Assembly: GCF_000622405.1 (NCBI RefSeq)
Contig: NZ_JASF01000005.1
Span: 2,728,001-2,792,000 of the forward strand
Direction: 5' to 3'
From: Sulfitobacter donghicola DSW-25 = KCTC 12864 = JCM 14565
GTDB lineage: Bacteria; Pseudomonadota; Alphaproteobacteria; Rhodobacterales; Rhodobacteraceae
DNA length: 64,000 nucleotides
Below the pieces are notes generated by a model. It was not told the origin of the DNA and did no database searches. It saw only the letters and a program-made list of their open reading frames with translations. Below, piece after piece: positions 1-9,205 of this stretch (the stretch's first letter is position 1; each line of letters opens with the position of its first letter). The position numbers and the translations under genes were made by a program.

Positions 1-298
1 TCTAGCAACGAGCCAACGGCACCTGTATCAGTTCTTGCTGAACAAATGGTACTTTGACGAAATCTATGACTTCCTCTTTGTACAACCCGCAAAGGCGATC
101 GGTCGCTTCCTGTGGAAGCGCGGCGACGGCGACGTTATTGACGGCGGCCTGAATGGCCTCGCCATGGGGATCATCCCGTTCTTCACACGCCTCGCTGGCA
201 AAGCACAGTCTGGCTATATCTTTACCTATGCCTTCGCCATGGTGATCGGGATTGCAATCCTGATGACATGGATGACGATGTCCGGAGGAGCGAAATAA
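1..298 (+). CDS. nuoL: NADH-quinone oxidoreductase subunit L, C-terminal fragment
   Basis: The reading frame is open from the left edge and ends at the TAA at 296-298, so only the last ~98 residues are present. NuoL is the distal proton-pumping antiporter-like subunit of respiratory complex I. The visible part has the family's tail pattern: a FDEIYD segment, an amphipathic stretch ending in a [12 protein letters not shown] turn, then a final membrane helix ([15 protein letters not shown]). It overlaps the nuoM start codon by one base (TAATG), which indicates translational coupling within the nuo operon. Identity rests on this tail and on nuoM and nuoN following directly. Confidence 0.93.
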   Translation, partial: LATSQRHLYQFLLNKWYFDEIYDFLFVQPAKAIGRFLWKRGDGDVIDGGLNGLAMGIIPFFTRLAGKAQSGYIFTYAFAMVIGIAILMTWMTMSGGAK

Positions 299-1860
299 TG
301 GAAAATAACTTGCTCTCTATTGTTACGTTTCTGCCAGCGCTGGCAGCTGTAATTCTAATGGTTTTCCTGCGTGGCGAAGACGAAGCGGCGCAGCGCAATG
401 CAAAATGGGTGGCCGTTGCAGGGACCGTCGCGGCCTTTGTGGCCTCGCTGTTCATGTATTCTCAGTTTGATCCGTCCAACACGGGTTTCCAGATGGTGGA
501 CGAAGCTGAATGGCTTTTGGGTCTAAGCTACCGCGTAGGAGTTGACGGAATTTCGGTTCTGTTCGTTATGCTGACCACCTTTATGATGCCGCTTGTCATT
601 GCCGCGTCATGGGATGTGAACACCCGCGTCAAAGAATATATGGTAGCATTTCTGCTGCTTGAAACGTTGATGATCGGTGTGTTCGTGTCGCTGGACCTGA
701 TCCTGTTCTACCTCTTCTTTGAGGCAAGCCTGATCCCGATGTTCCTGATCATTGGCATCTGGGGCGGGGCAAACCGTATCTACGCAAGCTTCAAGTTCTT
801 CCTCTACACCTTCTTTGGCTCGGTTCTGATGCTGGTGGCAATGGTTGCGATGTTTGCGGATGCAGGGACAACCTGTATCGGTGGTTGCGATGTTAGCCTG
901 CTGACCCATACTTTCGGATCGGAAAGCTTTAGCGTGTTGGGCATTCACGTCGTCGGCGGGATGCAGACGCTGATGTTCCTTGCCTTCTTTGCCAGCTTTG
1001 CGGTGAAAATGCCGATGTGGCCAGTTCACACGTGGTTGCCGGATGCGCACGTTCAGGCGCCAACAGCGGGTTCTGTTGTTCTGGCTGCGATTCTGTTGAA
1101 AATGGGGGGCTACGGCTTCTTGCGGTTCTCCTTGCCGATGTTCCCTGTCGGCTCAGAAGTGGTTGGCCCGCTGATCCTGTGGATGTCTGCCATCGCGATT
1201 GTCTATACCTCGCTTGTGGCGCTGGTTCAGGAAGACATGAAGAAGCTGATTGCTTATTCCTCTGTTGCCCACATGGGTTTTGTGACCATGGGTATCTTTT
1301 CTACGAACCAGCAGGGGCTGGATGGGGCGATTTTCCAGATGATCAGCCACGGCTTTATCTCAGGAGCTTTGTTCCTGAGCGTTGGCGTGATTTATGACCG
1401 CATGCACACCCGCGAAATCGACGCATATGGTGGTCTGGTTAACCGGATGCCGGTCTATGCGCTGCTGTTCATGTTGTTCACCATGGCCAACGTTGGCCTG
1501 CCAGGGACTTCTGGGTTTGTTGGTGAATTCCTGACGCTGATGGGTGTCTTCCAAGTGAACACTTGGGTTGCCGCCGTTGCCACAACAGGCGTGATCTTTT
1601 CGGCAGCCTATGCGCTATGGCTGTATCGCCGCGTGGTGATGGGCGACCTGATCAAGGGCAGCCTAAAGGCGATCACGGATATGACGTCGCGCGAGAAATG
1701 GATTTTTGCGCCACTGGTTGTGATGACATTGCTGCTGGGTATTTACCCTGCACTTATTCTGGATGTGATCGGGCCGTCAGTGACAGCATTGATTGAACAA
1801 TATGATACGGCAGTGGCCGCAACCGAGGTAGTGTCTGACACTGCCGAAGCCCACAACTGA
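298..1860 (+). CDS. nuoM: NADH-quinone oxidoreductase subunit M
   Basis: 520-residue integral membrane subunit of complex I, one of three antiporter-like proton channels. The start at 298 is chosen over an in-frame ATG at 268 because GGAGG lies at 284-288 and the ATG overlaps the nuoL stop. About 14 hydrophobic helices are visible. Family signatures include an early [13 protein letters not shown] helix carrying the buried Glu and the central [18 protein letters not shown] segment, followed by LLKMGGYG and a Lys-bearing helix ([16 protein letters not shown]). Length is normal and there is no sign of damage. nuoN follows after 10 nt. Confidence 0.97.
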   Translation: MENNLLSIVTFLPALAAVILMVFLRGEDEAAQRNAKWVAVAGTVAAFVASLFMYSQFDPSNTGFQMVDEAEWLLGLSYRVGVDGISVLFVMLTTFMMPLVIAASWDVNTRVKEYMVAFLLLETLMIGVFVSLDLILFYLFFEASLIPMFLIIGIWGGANRIYASFKFFLYTFFGSVLMLVAMVAMFADAGTTCIGGCDVSLLTHTFGSESFSVLGIHVVGGMQTLMFLAFFASFAVKMPMWPVHTWLPDAHVQAPTAGSVVLAAILLKMGGYGFLRFSLPMFPVGSEVVGPLILWMSAIAIVYTSLVALVQEDMKKLIAYSSVAHMGFVTMGIFSTNQQGLDGAIFQMISHGFISGALFLSVGVIYDRMHTREIDAYGGLVNRMPVYALLFMLFTMANVGLPGTSGFVGEFLTLMGVFQVNTWVAAVATTGVIFSAAYALWLYRRVVMGDLIKGSLKAITDMTSREKWIFAPLVVMTLLLGIYPALILDVIGPSVTALIEQYDTAVAATEVVSDTAEAHN

Positions 1861-1870
1861 GGCGATTGAC

Positions 1871-3310
1871 ATGAATAACGACACTCTTCAGATTCTGCCT
1901 GAAATCATTCTGGCGCTGTTTGCGCTTGGTGGCCTTATGGCAGGGGCCTACGGCGGCAAAGATGCAATCGCGCGACCGCTTCTTTGGGCGACGGCTATTG
2001 TACTGGTCCTTGTCGCCAGCTTGGTTGCAACGTCTTCCAGCACGACGGTCGAAGCCTTTGGCGGGATGTTCATCAACGATGGCTTTGCGCGCTTTGCAAA
2101 GGTTGTGATCCTGATCTCGGCGGCCTGTGTTCTGATCATGTCCGAGGGCTATATGAAGTCTCGCGACCTGTTGCGCTTTGAATATCCTGTACTGGTGGCA
2201 CTCAGCGCTGTTGGTATGATGATGATGGTTTCCGCAGGTGATCTGATGGCCCTTTACATGGGACTCGAACTGCAATCGCTGGCGCTTTATGTGGTTGCCT
2301 CTTTGCGCCGTGACAGTGTGAAATCGACCGAAGCGGGCCTAAAGTATTTCGTGCTTGGCGCGCTAAGCTCGGGTTTGCTGCTTTATGGTGCGTCTTTGGT
2401 TTACGGTTATGCGGGCACCACATTGTTCTCAGGCATCATCACAACCGCGCAAGCGGGGGAGACATCTGTTGGTATGCTCTTTGGCATCGTGTTCCTGATC
2501 TCAGGCATGGCGTTCAAAGTGTCTGCCGTGCCGTTCCACATGTGGACACCAGATGTTTATGAAGGCTCCCCAACACCTGTGACCGCATTCTTTGCAACGG
2601 CACCAAAGGTTGCAGCGATGGGCCTGTTCGCCCGCGTTCTGCATGATGCCTTTGGGAATGCAGTAGGGGATTGGAGCCAGATCGTGGCGCTTTTGTCCGT
2701 CCTCTCTATGTTCCTTGGCGCTGTTGCTGCGATTGGCCAGACCAACATCAAACGTCTCATGGCGTTTTCCTCGATTGCGCATATGGGCTATGCCCTGATG
2801 GGTGTTGCGGCGGGGACGGCCTTTGGCGTTCAGGCGATGCTGGTCTATATGGCGATCTATGTGACCATGAATGTCGGCGTCTTCGCCTTTATCCTGCTGA
2901 TGGAAAAAGATGGCGCGCCAGTTGTCGATATTTCCTCTTTGAACATGTATTCAAAAAGCCACCCTGGCCGTGCGCTGGCGCTGCTGGTGCTGCTGTTCAG
3001 CCTTGCAGGTGTCCCGCCATTCCTTGGCTTCTTTGGCAAGCTATACGTTCTTCGCGCGGCCTATGATGCGGGGCTGGCGTGGCTTGCGATCGCCGGTGTC
3101 ATCGCGAGTGTGATCGGCGCGTTTTACTACCTGCGCATTGTCTATTTCATGTACTTTGGCGAAGAAAAGTCCGAGACATTGGATCAGAACAACGGTGGCG
3201 TTTTGGGAGCTTTCCTTGTTGCCTCGGCGTTGATCATGGTTGTTGGCATTATCAACATGTTCGGCGTTGAAGGTGCAGCCGCACAGGCCGCCGCGACACT
3301 TGTTCAGTAA
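1871..3310 (+). CDS. nuoN: NADH-quinone oxidoreductase subunit N
   Basis: 479-residue antiporter-like subunit of complex I and the last nuo gene of the operon. Multiple transmembrane helices run through the protein. The conserved channel segment [20 protein letters not shown] and the later [20 protein letters not shown] helix are the NuoN equivalents of the LPDAH and Lys helices of Nuo[17 protein letters not shown] near residue 385 is also typical. The end at 3310 is followed 12 nt later by the biotin ligase gene on the same strand, an arrangement common in alphaproteobacteria. Confidence 0.97.
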   Translation: MNNDTLQILPEIILALFALGGLMAGAYGGKDAIARPLLWATAIVLVLVASLVATSSSTTVEAFGGMFINDGFARFAKVVILISAACVLIMSEGYMKSRDLLRFEYPVLVALSAVGMMMMVSAGDLMALYMGLELQSLALYVVASLRRDSVKSTEAGLKYFVLGALSSGLLLYGASLVYGYAGTTLFSGIITTAQAGETSVGMLFGIVFLISGMAFKVSAVPFHMWTPDVYEGSPTPVTAFFATAPKVAAMGLFARVLHDAFGNAVGDWSQIVALLSVLSMFLGAVAAIGQTNIKRLMAFSSIAHMGYALMGVAAGTAFGVQAMLVYMAIYVTMNVGVFAFILLMEKDGAPVVDISSLNMYSKSHPGRALALLVLLFSLAGVPPFLGFFGKLYVLRAAYDAGLAWLAIAGVIASVIGAFYYLRIVYFMYFGEEKSETLDQNNGGVLGAFLVASALIMVVGIINMFGVEGAAAQAAATLVQ

Positions 3311-3322
3311 GCGGGCTCTGTT

Positions 3323-4060
3323 TTGACGGGCGCTTGGCCCCACGGCTATGCGCGGCATGTTTTTGACACGTTGGATTCCACCCTGTCAGAAGCTGCGCGT
3401 ATGGCGCCTGACCTTGCTGGCCCTGCGTGGATTTTGGCGGTTGAACAAACCGCAGCGCGGGGGCGGCGAGGGCGTTCGTGGTCGACGCCACGGGGGAACT
3501 TTGCGGGCACGTTGATCATGCCCCAAACAGGCGATCCTGCACATTCGGCGCTGCGTAGCTTTGTGGCCAGCTTGGCCTTGCGGGATGCCTTTGTTGAGGT
3601 AACAGGGCAAACCGATGCCTTTGCGCTAAAATGGCCAAACGATGTGCTTCTCAAGGGCGGCAAAGTCGCGGGTATCCTGCTTGAGACTTTGGGGCCACAT
3701 CTGGTGATCGGGATTGGTGTAAATCTGCGCCACGCTCCTACCGCGGATCAGGTGGAAAAGGGTGCAATTGCGCCTGTTAGCCTATTTTCGGCGACGGGCG
3801 TTATGGTTGATCCTGAAACCTTCTTTGACACATTAGCAACCACTTATGCCCGCTACGAAGAACAGTTCATCACCTACGGTTTTGCGCCGATCCGCACAGC
3901 ATGGTTGCGCCACGCCGCCCGCATTGGCGAGGTTGTGACGGCACGTACCATGCGCGACGAGACTGTTGGGGTCTTTGAGGATGTGGATGAAGCGGGTAAT
4001 TTGATCCTGAACACAGCGAAGGGCCGCGTCGCGATCACAGCGGCTGACGTCTATTTTTGA
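3323..4060 (+). CDS. birA: Biotin--[acetyl-CoA-carboxylase] ligase (class I)
   Basis: 245-residue ligase that activates biotin to biotinyl-AMP and attaches it to the carrier protein of acetyl-CoA carboxylase. The biotin/adenylate loop reads ARGRRGRSW at about residues 45-53. The catalytic KWPNDVLL is near residue 97, and GGKVAGILLET follows. No N-terminal winged helix is present, so it should be a pure enzyme and not a biotin-operon repressor. The start is taken as TTG at 3323, since no ATG lies between the nuoN stop and the conserved core. It probably belongs to the nuo transcript and shares it with coaX and rnj. Confidence 0.93.
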   Translation: MTGAWPHGYARHVFDTLDSTLSEAARMAPDLAGPAWILAVEQTAARGRRGRSWSTPRGNFAGTLIMPQTGDPAHSALRSFVASLALRDAFVEVTGQTDAFALKWPNDVLLKGGKVAGILLETLGPHLVIGIGVNLRHAPTADQVEKGAIAPVSLFSATGVMVDPETFFDTLATTYARYEEQFITYGFAPIRTAWLRHAARIGEVVTARTMRDETVGVFEDVDEAGNLILNTAKGRVAITAADVYF

Positions 4061-4076
4061 ACGAGGAGGGCAGTAG

Positions 4077-4856
4077 ATGCTCTTGGCAATTGACTGCGGA
4101 AACACAAACACGGTTTTTTCGATCTGGGATGGTTCCGAATTCATCGCAACATGGCGGACGTCAACCGAATGGCAGCGGACGGCTGACCAGTATTACGTCT
4201 GGCTAAGCGCGCTGTTGAAGCTGCATAAGATTGACGCTGATATTACGGATGTGATCGTTTCTTCGACGGTGCCGCGTGTGGTTTGGAACCTGCGGGTTTT
4301 GGCGGACCGCTATTTTGATACCCGCCCTTTGGTTGTGGGCAAACCCGAGTGTGAGCTGCCCATTGATGTGCGTGTCGATGCGGGGACCGCTGTTGGCCCT
4401 GACCGGCTGGTGAATACAGTTGCGGGCTATGATCTATATGGTGGCGATCTGATCATTGTTGATTTTGGCACGGCGACCACTTTTGATGTGGCCGATGCGG
4501 ATGGGGCCTATATCGGGGGGGTCATCGCTCCGGGAGTGAACCTTAGCCTTGAGGCGTTGCACAGTGCGGCGGCCGCGCTACCGCATGTTGACATCTCCAA
4601 ACCACAGCAGGTGATCGGCACAAATACTGTTGCCTGTATGCAATCGGGTGTTTTTTGGGGTTATGTCGGGCTCGTTCGTGAGATATGTGCGCGGATAAAG
4701 GCGGAGCACGGACGCGAGATGCGTGTTGTCTCCACAGGCGGGCTTGCGCCACTGTTTCAACAGACCGAAGCCCTCTTTGACGAATATCATGATGATCTGA
4801 CAATGCACGGCCTGACCGTGATACATAAATATAACAAGGAATTAGCTGAACAATGA
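4077..4856 (+). CDS. coaX: Type III pantothenate kinase
   Basis: 259-residue kinase performing the first step of coenzyme A synthesis, phosphorylation of pantothenate. The N-terminal LAIDCGNTNTVFSIWDG is the ATP-binding ASKHA motif, with the catalytic Asp. DAGTAVGPDRLVN near residue 100 forms the pantothenate/cation site, and IVDFGTATTFDV is the second phosphate motif. GAGGGCAG precedes the ATG by a few bases. The last codon overlaps the rnj start as ATGA. The birA-coaX-rnj order behind nuoN is a recurring alphaproteobacterial arrangement. Confidence 0.95.
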   Translation: MLLAIDCGNTNTVFSIWDGSEFIATWRTSTEWQRTADQYYVWLSALLKLHKIDADITDVIVSSTVPRVVWNLRVLADRYFDTRPLVVGKPECELPIDVRVDAGTAVGPDRLVNTVAGYDLYGGDLIIVDFGTATTFDVADADGAYIGGVIAPGVNLSLEALHSAAAALPHVDISKPQQVIGTNTVACMQSGVFWGYVGLVREICARIKAEHGREMRVVSTGGLAPLFQQTEALFDEYHDDLTMHGLTVIHKYNKELAEQ

Positions 4857-6520
4857 GCAGCGAAAGATTAATCTACCTTCCCCTCGGTGGGGCAGGTGAA
4901 ATTGGCATGAATGCCTATGTTTACGGCTACGGAAAGCCGAATAAGGAACGCCTGATTGTCGTAGACATCGGCGTGGCCTTTCCCGATATGGACACATCCC
5001 CCGGTGTGGATCTGATTATTGCCGACATCGACTGGCTGGAGCAACGCAAGGATCGCATCGACGCGGTGTTTGTAACCCACGCCCACGAAGACCACGTTGG
5101 CGGTATTGCCCATACCTATGATCGCCTTCAGGCGCCGATTTATGCGCGCAAGTTCACGGCGAACATCACCAAACGCAAGATGTCCGAATATGGTCACCCT
5201 GATGATGCAGTGACCATCGTTGGCACCTACCCACATCAGGTTGAGGCAGGCCCGTTCAAGGTTGGCTTCCAGCCGATTTCACACTCGATCCCTGAAAGCT
5301 CGGCTTTGGTTATTGATACGCCTGCGGGTCGCATTGTGCACTCGGGTGATTTCAAGGTGGATCTAACGCCCGGTGTTGGTGAACCTTTTGATCCCGAAGC
5401 GTTCAAAGAGATCGCAAAAGACGGCGTTAAGGCGTTGATCTGTGATAGTACCAATGTCTTTAGCCAAGAGGCGGGCCGTTCAGAGGCGACTTTGCCTGAT
5501 GCGATCACTGAGCTTGTCGCTGGCGCGTCTGGCATGGTTGTCGCCACAACTTTCGCCTCAAACGTTGCGCGGGTAAAAACCCTTGCTGTTGCAGGGGCCA
5601 AGGCAGGGCGTTCGGTTGTCCTGTTGGGGCGTGCGATGAAACGGATGGTCGAGGCTTCGATTGAAACAGGCGTTTTGACCGATTTCCCCTCTACCATCAG
5701 CCCAGAGCAGGCGCGTGATGTGCCGCGTGAAAACCTGCTGTTGCTGGTGACAGGATCGCAGGGTGAACGCCGTGCTGCCTCGGCGCAATTGGCGCGTGGC
5801 AAATACATGGGGATCACGATGAAAGAGGGGGATATGTTCCTCTTTTCCTCCAAAACCATCCCCGGCAACGAAAAAGGTGTTATCCGCATCATCAACCAAT
5901 TCTCGGAAATGGGTGTTGATGTGGTTGATGACAGCTCGGGGAAATACCACGTTTCGGGCCACGCGAACCGCCCTGATCTGGAAACGCTGCATGATGTGAT
6001 CAAACCTCAGGTGTTGATCCCGATGCATGGCGAACACCGCCACCTGCGCGAACACGTCAAAATTGCCGAGGGCAAAGGCCTGACGGGTGTTCTGGCGGTG
6101 AACGGCATGATGATCGACCTGTCGGGTAACGAACCAAAGGTTGCCGAGTATGTCGAAACGGGGCGGACCTATCTGGACGGTTCGGTTCAGGTGGGCGCGC
6201 TAGACGGTGTTGTGCGTGACCGCATTCGCATGGCGCTGAACGGTCATTTGACTGTGACGGTGCTGATGGACGAGGAAGACGAGCCTTTGGGCGATCCTTG
6301 GGTCGATGCCATGGGGCTATCCGAAACGGGTATTAGCAAAGCGCCTTTGGTGGATGTGATCGAACATGACCTTAGCCAGTGGCTGGGTCGGGCAGGGGCC
6401 AAGACCCTGCGCGATGACAAGGCATTGGACGAGGGGCTGCGCAAGGCGGCTCGTCAGTCTGCCCAGAACGAAATCGGCAAAAAGCCCGAAGTCACCGTTG
6501 TCGTTAGCCGCCTAAGCTAA
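4853..6520 (+). CDS. rnj: Ribonuclease J (metallo-beta-lactamase/beta-CASP RNase)
   Basis: 555-residue zinc-dependent RNase combining 5'-exonuclease and endonuclease activity in RNA decay and maturation. The N-terminal lobe carries the metal motif HAHEDHVGG near residue 79, then SHSIPESSALVI and HSGDFKVD. The beta-CASP insertion contains TGSQGERRAA, and SGHANRPDL plus PMHGEHRHL lie further on. A C-terminal dimerisation region completes the normal length. The start overlaps the coaX stop by four bases. A strong terminator follows 27 nt after the stop codon, closing the long operon that begins with the nuo genes. Confidence 0.95.
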   Translation: MSSERLIYLPLGGAGEIGMNAYVYGYGKPNKERLIVVDIGVAFPDMDTSPGVDLIIADIDWLEQRKDRIDAVFVTHAHEDHVGGIAHTYDRLQAPIYARKFTANITKRKMSEYGHPDDAVTIVGTYPHQVEAGPFKVGFQPISHSIPESSALVIDTPAGRIVHSGDFKVDLTPGVGEPFDPEAFKEIAKDGVKALICDSTNVFSQEAGRSEATLPDAITELVAGASGMVVATTFASNVARVKTLAVAGAKAGRSVVLLGRAMKRMVEASIETGVLTDFPSTISPEQARDVPRENLLLLVTGSQGERRAASAQLARGKYMGITMKEGDMFLFSSKTIPGNEKGVIRIINQFSEMGVDVVDDSSGKYHVSGHANRPDLETLHDVIKPQVLIPMHGEHRHLREHVKIAEGKGLTGVLAVNGMMIDLSGNEPKVAEYVETGRTYLDGSVQVGALDGVVRDRIRMALNGHLTVTVLMDEEDEPLGDPWVDAMGLSETGISKAPLVDVIEHDLSQWLGRAGAKTLRDDKALDEGLRKAARQSAQNEIGKKPEVTVVVSRLS

Positions 6521-6547
6521 CGTCTACGGACGAGCGGACCCAAAAAG

Positions 6548-6578
6548 AAAAGCCCCGCAGAGGATGCGGGGCTTTTTT
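6548..6578. terminator. Bidirectional intrinsic terminator between rnj and the helicase gene
   Basis: A 12-bp stem, AAAAGCCCCGCA paired with TGCGGGGCTTTT around a 5-nt loop, has A-rich and T-rich flanks on both sides. It lies between two convergent genes, so it can stop transcription from either direction. Confidence 0.9.
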
Positions 6579-6599
6579 GTATTCGGTTCTAAGAACGGT

Positions 6600-8126
6600 T
6601 TAGTTCTTTGGACGATCCGCAAAGCTGAATTCGATAAAGCTGGGCGTGTGATCACCCAAACCCACAACGGTGTTTGAGTTGCGATCATCGCGGCGGTCAT
6701 TTTTACGACCACCACTGCGCGAACGCGGTGTGCGACGGTCTGACTTTGGCTCAGGTTTAGGGGTCTCGGAAACCTTTGCTTCAGCAGCTTTTGCTTCAGG
6801 GGCTTTCGTTTCCTCAACCGCTGGCGCGTCGGCTGTCGCTTCGGTTGCTGCAGCTTCGACTGTCTCGGGCTTTTTACGGCTGCGTGAACGGGTGCGCTTT
6901 GGCTTTTCGGTTGTGGGCGCGGCCTCTTCGCTAGGGGCTGCCGCTTCAGCGGCAGGAGCTTCGGCTTTTGCTTTTGTCGCTAAAGGGTTCTCGACGCGGG
7001 GGATTTCCTTTTGGACCAAACGTTCAACATCTTCGAAGTTCTTTTCGTCGCGCGGCGAGCAGATCATGATCGCCTTGCCGTCACGGCCAGCGCGGCCTGT
7101 GCGGCCAATGCGGTGCACATAATCCTCGGCGTGGCTGGGAACGTCAAAGTTGAACACGTGGCTCACGGATGGAACATCCAAGCCGCGTGCGGCAACATCC
7201 GAGGCCACCAAAAAGCGCAGTTCGCCATTCCGAAAACCCTCAAGCGTGCGCGTGCGTTGGCTCTGGTCCAAATCTCCATGGATCGGGGCGGCGTCGTATT
7301 TGTATTTTTTCAGAGACTTGGCGACCGCATCCACATCCATCTTGCGGTTGCAAAAGATGATTGCGTTTGTGCATTTGTCGGCTTCAAGGTCGATCAATGC
7401 GCGCAGAACTTTGCGTTTCTCAGTTGCTTCGCGGTCTTTGCGCGATGCTTTGAACATCACCACACCCTGTTCGATGTTTTCCGAGGTGGTCGCCTGACGG
7501 GCCATCTCGATGCGTTCGGGGTTGCTGAGGAAGGTGTTTGTAATCCGCTCGATCTCGGGCGCCATCGTGGCCGAGAAGAACAATGTCTGGCGGGTGAAGG
7601 GCGTCAGACCAAAGATGCGTTCGATGTCTGGGATGAACCCCATGTCGAGCATCCGGTCCGCTTCGTCGATCACCATGACCTTAACGTCGGTCAGGATCAG
7701 CTTGCCGCGTTCGTGGTGGTCCAACAGGCGACCTGGTGTGGCGATCAGAACGTCCACGCCTTTGTCGATCAGCTTGTCCTGTTCTTTGAACGAAACGCCA
7801 CCGATCAGCAGCGCTTTGGTCAGCTTTGTGTATTTGGCGTAGGTGTCAAAGTTTTCGGCAACCTGTGCGGCCAATTCGCGTGTCGGGCACAGAACCAGAC
7901 TGCGTGGCATACGGGCACGGGCGCGGCCGCGTGCAAGCATGGTGATCATGGGCAGGGTAAAGCTGGCGGTTTTGCCGGTACCTGTTTGCGCGATCCCCAG
8001 AACATCGCGGCCTGTTAGGGCAGGGGGAATGGCGCCTGCCTGAATCGGTGTCGGGCTGTCATAGCCGGCTTCTTCGATTGCTTTGAGGACCTTGGGGTTC
8101 AGGTTTAGATCGGTAAATTTTGTCAT
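6600..8126 (-). CDS. DEAD-box ATP-dependent RNA helicase with long charged tail
   Basis: About 508 residues from the ATG at 8126 (MTKFTDLNLN...). The frame stays open further upstream, but that part resembles no helicase and lacks the Q-motif lead-in. Motifs in order: PTPIQAGAIP (Q), AQTGTGKT (I), PTRELA (Ia), TPGRLLD, IDEADRMLD (II), FSATM (III), DVAARGLD and HRIGRTGRAG (VI). After about residue 375 comes a low-complexity Ala/Glu/Pro/Lys tail with RSRSRKK and Arg-rich patches, as in RhlE/CsdA-like helicases involved in cold adaptation and ribosome assembly. The exact RhlE-type role is inferred. Confidence 0.92.
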   Translation of the reverse strand: MTKFTDLNLNPKVLKAIEEAGYDSPTPIQAGAIPPALTGRDVLGIAQTGTGKTASFTLPMITMLARGRARARMPRSLVLCPTRELAAQVAENFDTYAKYTKLTKALLIGGVSFKEQDKLIDKGVDVLIATPGRLLDHHERGKLILTDVKVMVIDEADRMLDMGFIPDIERIFGLTPFTRQTLFFSATMAPEIERITNTFLSNPERIEMARQATTSENIEQGVVMFKASRKDREATEKRKVLRALIDLEADKCTNAIIFCNRKMDVDAVAKSLKKYKYDAAPIHGDLDQSQRTRTLEGFRNGELRFLVASDVAARGLDVPSVSHVFNFDVPSHAEDYVHRIGRTGRAGRDGKAIMICSPRDEKNFEDVERLVQKEIPRVENPLATKAKAEAPAAEAAAPSEEAAPTTEKPKRTRSRSRKKPETVEAAATEATADAPAVEETKAPEAKAAEAKVSETPKPEPKSDRRTPRSRSGGRKNDRRDDRNSNTVVGLGDHTPSFIEFSFADRPKN

Positions 8127-8250
8127 GTGTATCCGTAAGTTGCGGACACTCATGTGGCCCGCGGCAGCGTCTAAGTCGGCCCGAATGGCCCAAAGGGCGG
8201 CTTTTGCCGCGACATATCTGGCATGCGCATAGCAACTTGCGAGGGTAGCG

Positions 8251-9204
8251 TCAAATATTTGTGAATTCTGGGAAATTTTTCGCGACAGCTGTGTCAAACG
8301 GGAAGCTGGTGCAAAGCAGGTGATTTTGCGCGTTCAGGCGCGCGCGCAGCTCGGGCGTGTCGGCGCAAACCTCTTGGAAAAACGCCTTTAGGCCTGCTTT
8401 GCCATCCTCGTCATAAAGCATGTTGAATAGCTCGTGCATGGTGATTCCGCCGCGTTCACGGCTGCGCGCAGGGCCAAGATCAGCGCGGTAAGAGCCTTCA
8501 TTCAGGCGATATTCAAAATGGCTGTACCACGTGTCCCAATCCAAAGCGTGGAAATGGGCGAGGTGAAGATCGGGCAGCTCGACATGGTTTGGATTTGTCT
8601 CGCCCTTCACAAAAGCATTGTGGATACGGAATTTGAGCCCCTCAATCCCCGTGCGCACAAATAATTTGCCAGCAATATGGCTCAGGAAACCGCCCTTTAG
8701 ATGTTCGCCGTAAGTTGGGTACAGCGCCGAGACGACCTGTTCGCGTTTGCCGTTCGCTGGCACAAAGGTTTTAAAGGCAGCTTCGACCTGAGGATCACAC
8801 CCCGCAAGCAGCTCCATCGGGCGCGCGCGTGCGCATTGGGTGCCGTCAGGCAGAGCGGCCAGCGTTTCAGCAATGGGCGTATCTGCAACCAGAAACTCAT
8901 CCACATCCATGTGGATCAGCCAATCAACCTCGTCACGCGCCCGCTTATAGGCGCGGGTGGCGTTAAGGGTCTGGCGCGGCTGGTGCATATCGGGGCGGTC
9001 GCCGTTTAGGCGTTTCCAATAGCCCTCATCACAGCGCACAACACGGGTTTTGGGGTGGTTGCGCAGGGCTTCCTGCGCCTCGGGGTTTGGCGCATCGAGA
9101 TAGATATAGATGCGATGCGCGCCCAGCTCGATGTGATAGGCGGCAAAGCGCAGGATCGCGGCGGTATCCGCTTTGATCGTAGCGACGATGCCCCATTTAG
9201 TCAT
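8251..9204 (-). CDS. Glycosyltransferase family 2-like protein (PF13704 type)
   Basis: 317 residues. The N-terminus MTKWGIVATIKADTAAILRF resembles GT-A enzymes of the PF13704/GT92-like group. The metal/nucleotide-sugar motif is WLIHMDVDEFLV near residue 98, and HLAHFHALDWDTWY near residue 220 matches the family's downstream 'LNHY' region only loosely. The N(D/G)CxDGTD motif seen in the cluster at 39520-45353 is absent, so it belongs to a different branch. It starts one base after the prfC stop and is almost certainly co-transcribed. Donor and acceptor are unknown. Confidence 0.75.
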   Translation of the reverse strand: MTKWGIVATIKADTAAILRFAAYHIELGAHRIYIYLDAPNPEAQEALRNHPKTRVVRCDEGYWKRLNGDRPDMHQPRQTLNATRAYKRARDEVDWLIHMDVDEFLVADTPIAETLAALPDGTQCARARPMELLAGCDPQVEAAFKTFVPANGKREQVVSALYPTYGEHLKGGFLSHIAGKLFVRTGIEGLKFRIHNAFVKGETNPNHVELPDLHLAHFHALDWDTWYSHFEYRLNEGSYRADLGPARSRERGGITMHELFNMLYDEDGKAGLKAFFQEVCADTPELRARLNAQNHLLCTSFPFDTAVAKNFPEFTNI

Positions 9205-9205
9205 A

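Noticed and set aside
607..1050. Long antisense frames over nuoM and nuoN
   Set aside because: They are shadows of strongly conserved membrane genes, with no ribosome site and no recognisable motifs.
7011..8018. 335-codon frame opposite the DEAD-box helicase
   Set aside because: Codon-bias shadow: composition is His/Val/Gln-rich, with no domain pattern, and the helicase motifs lie on the other strand.
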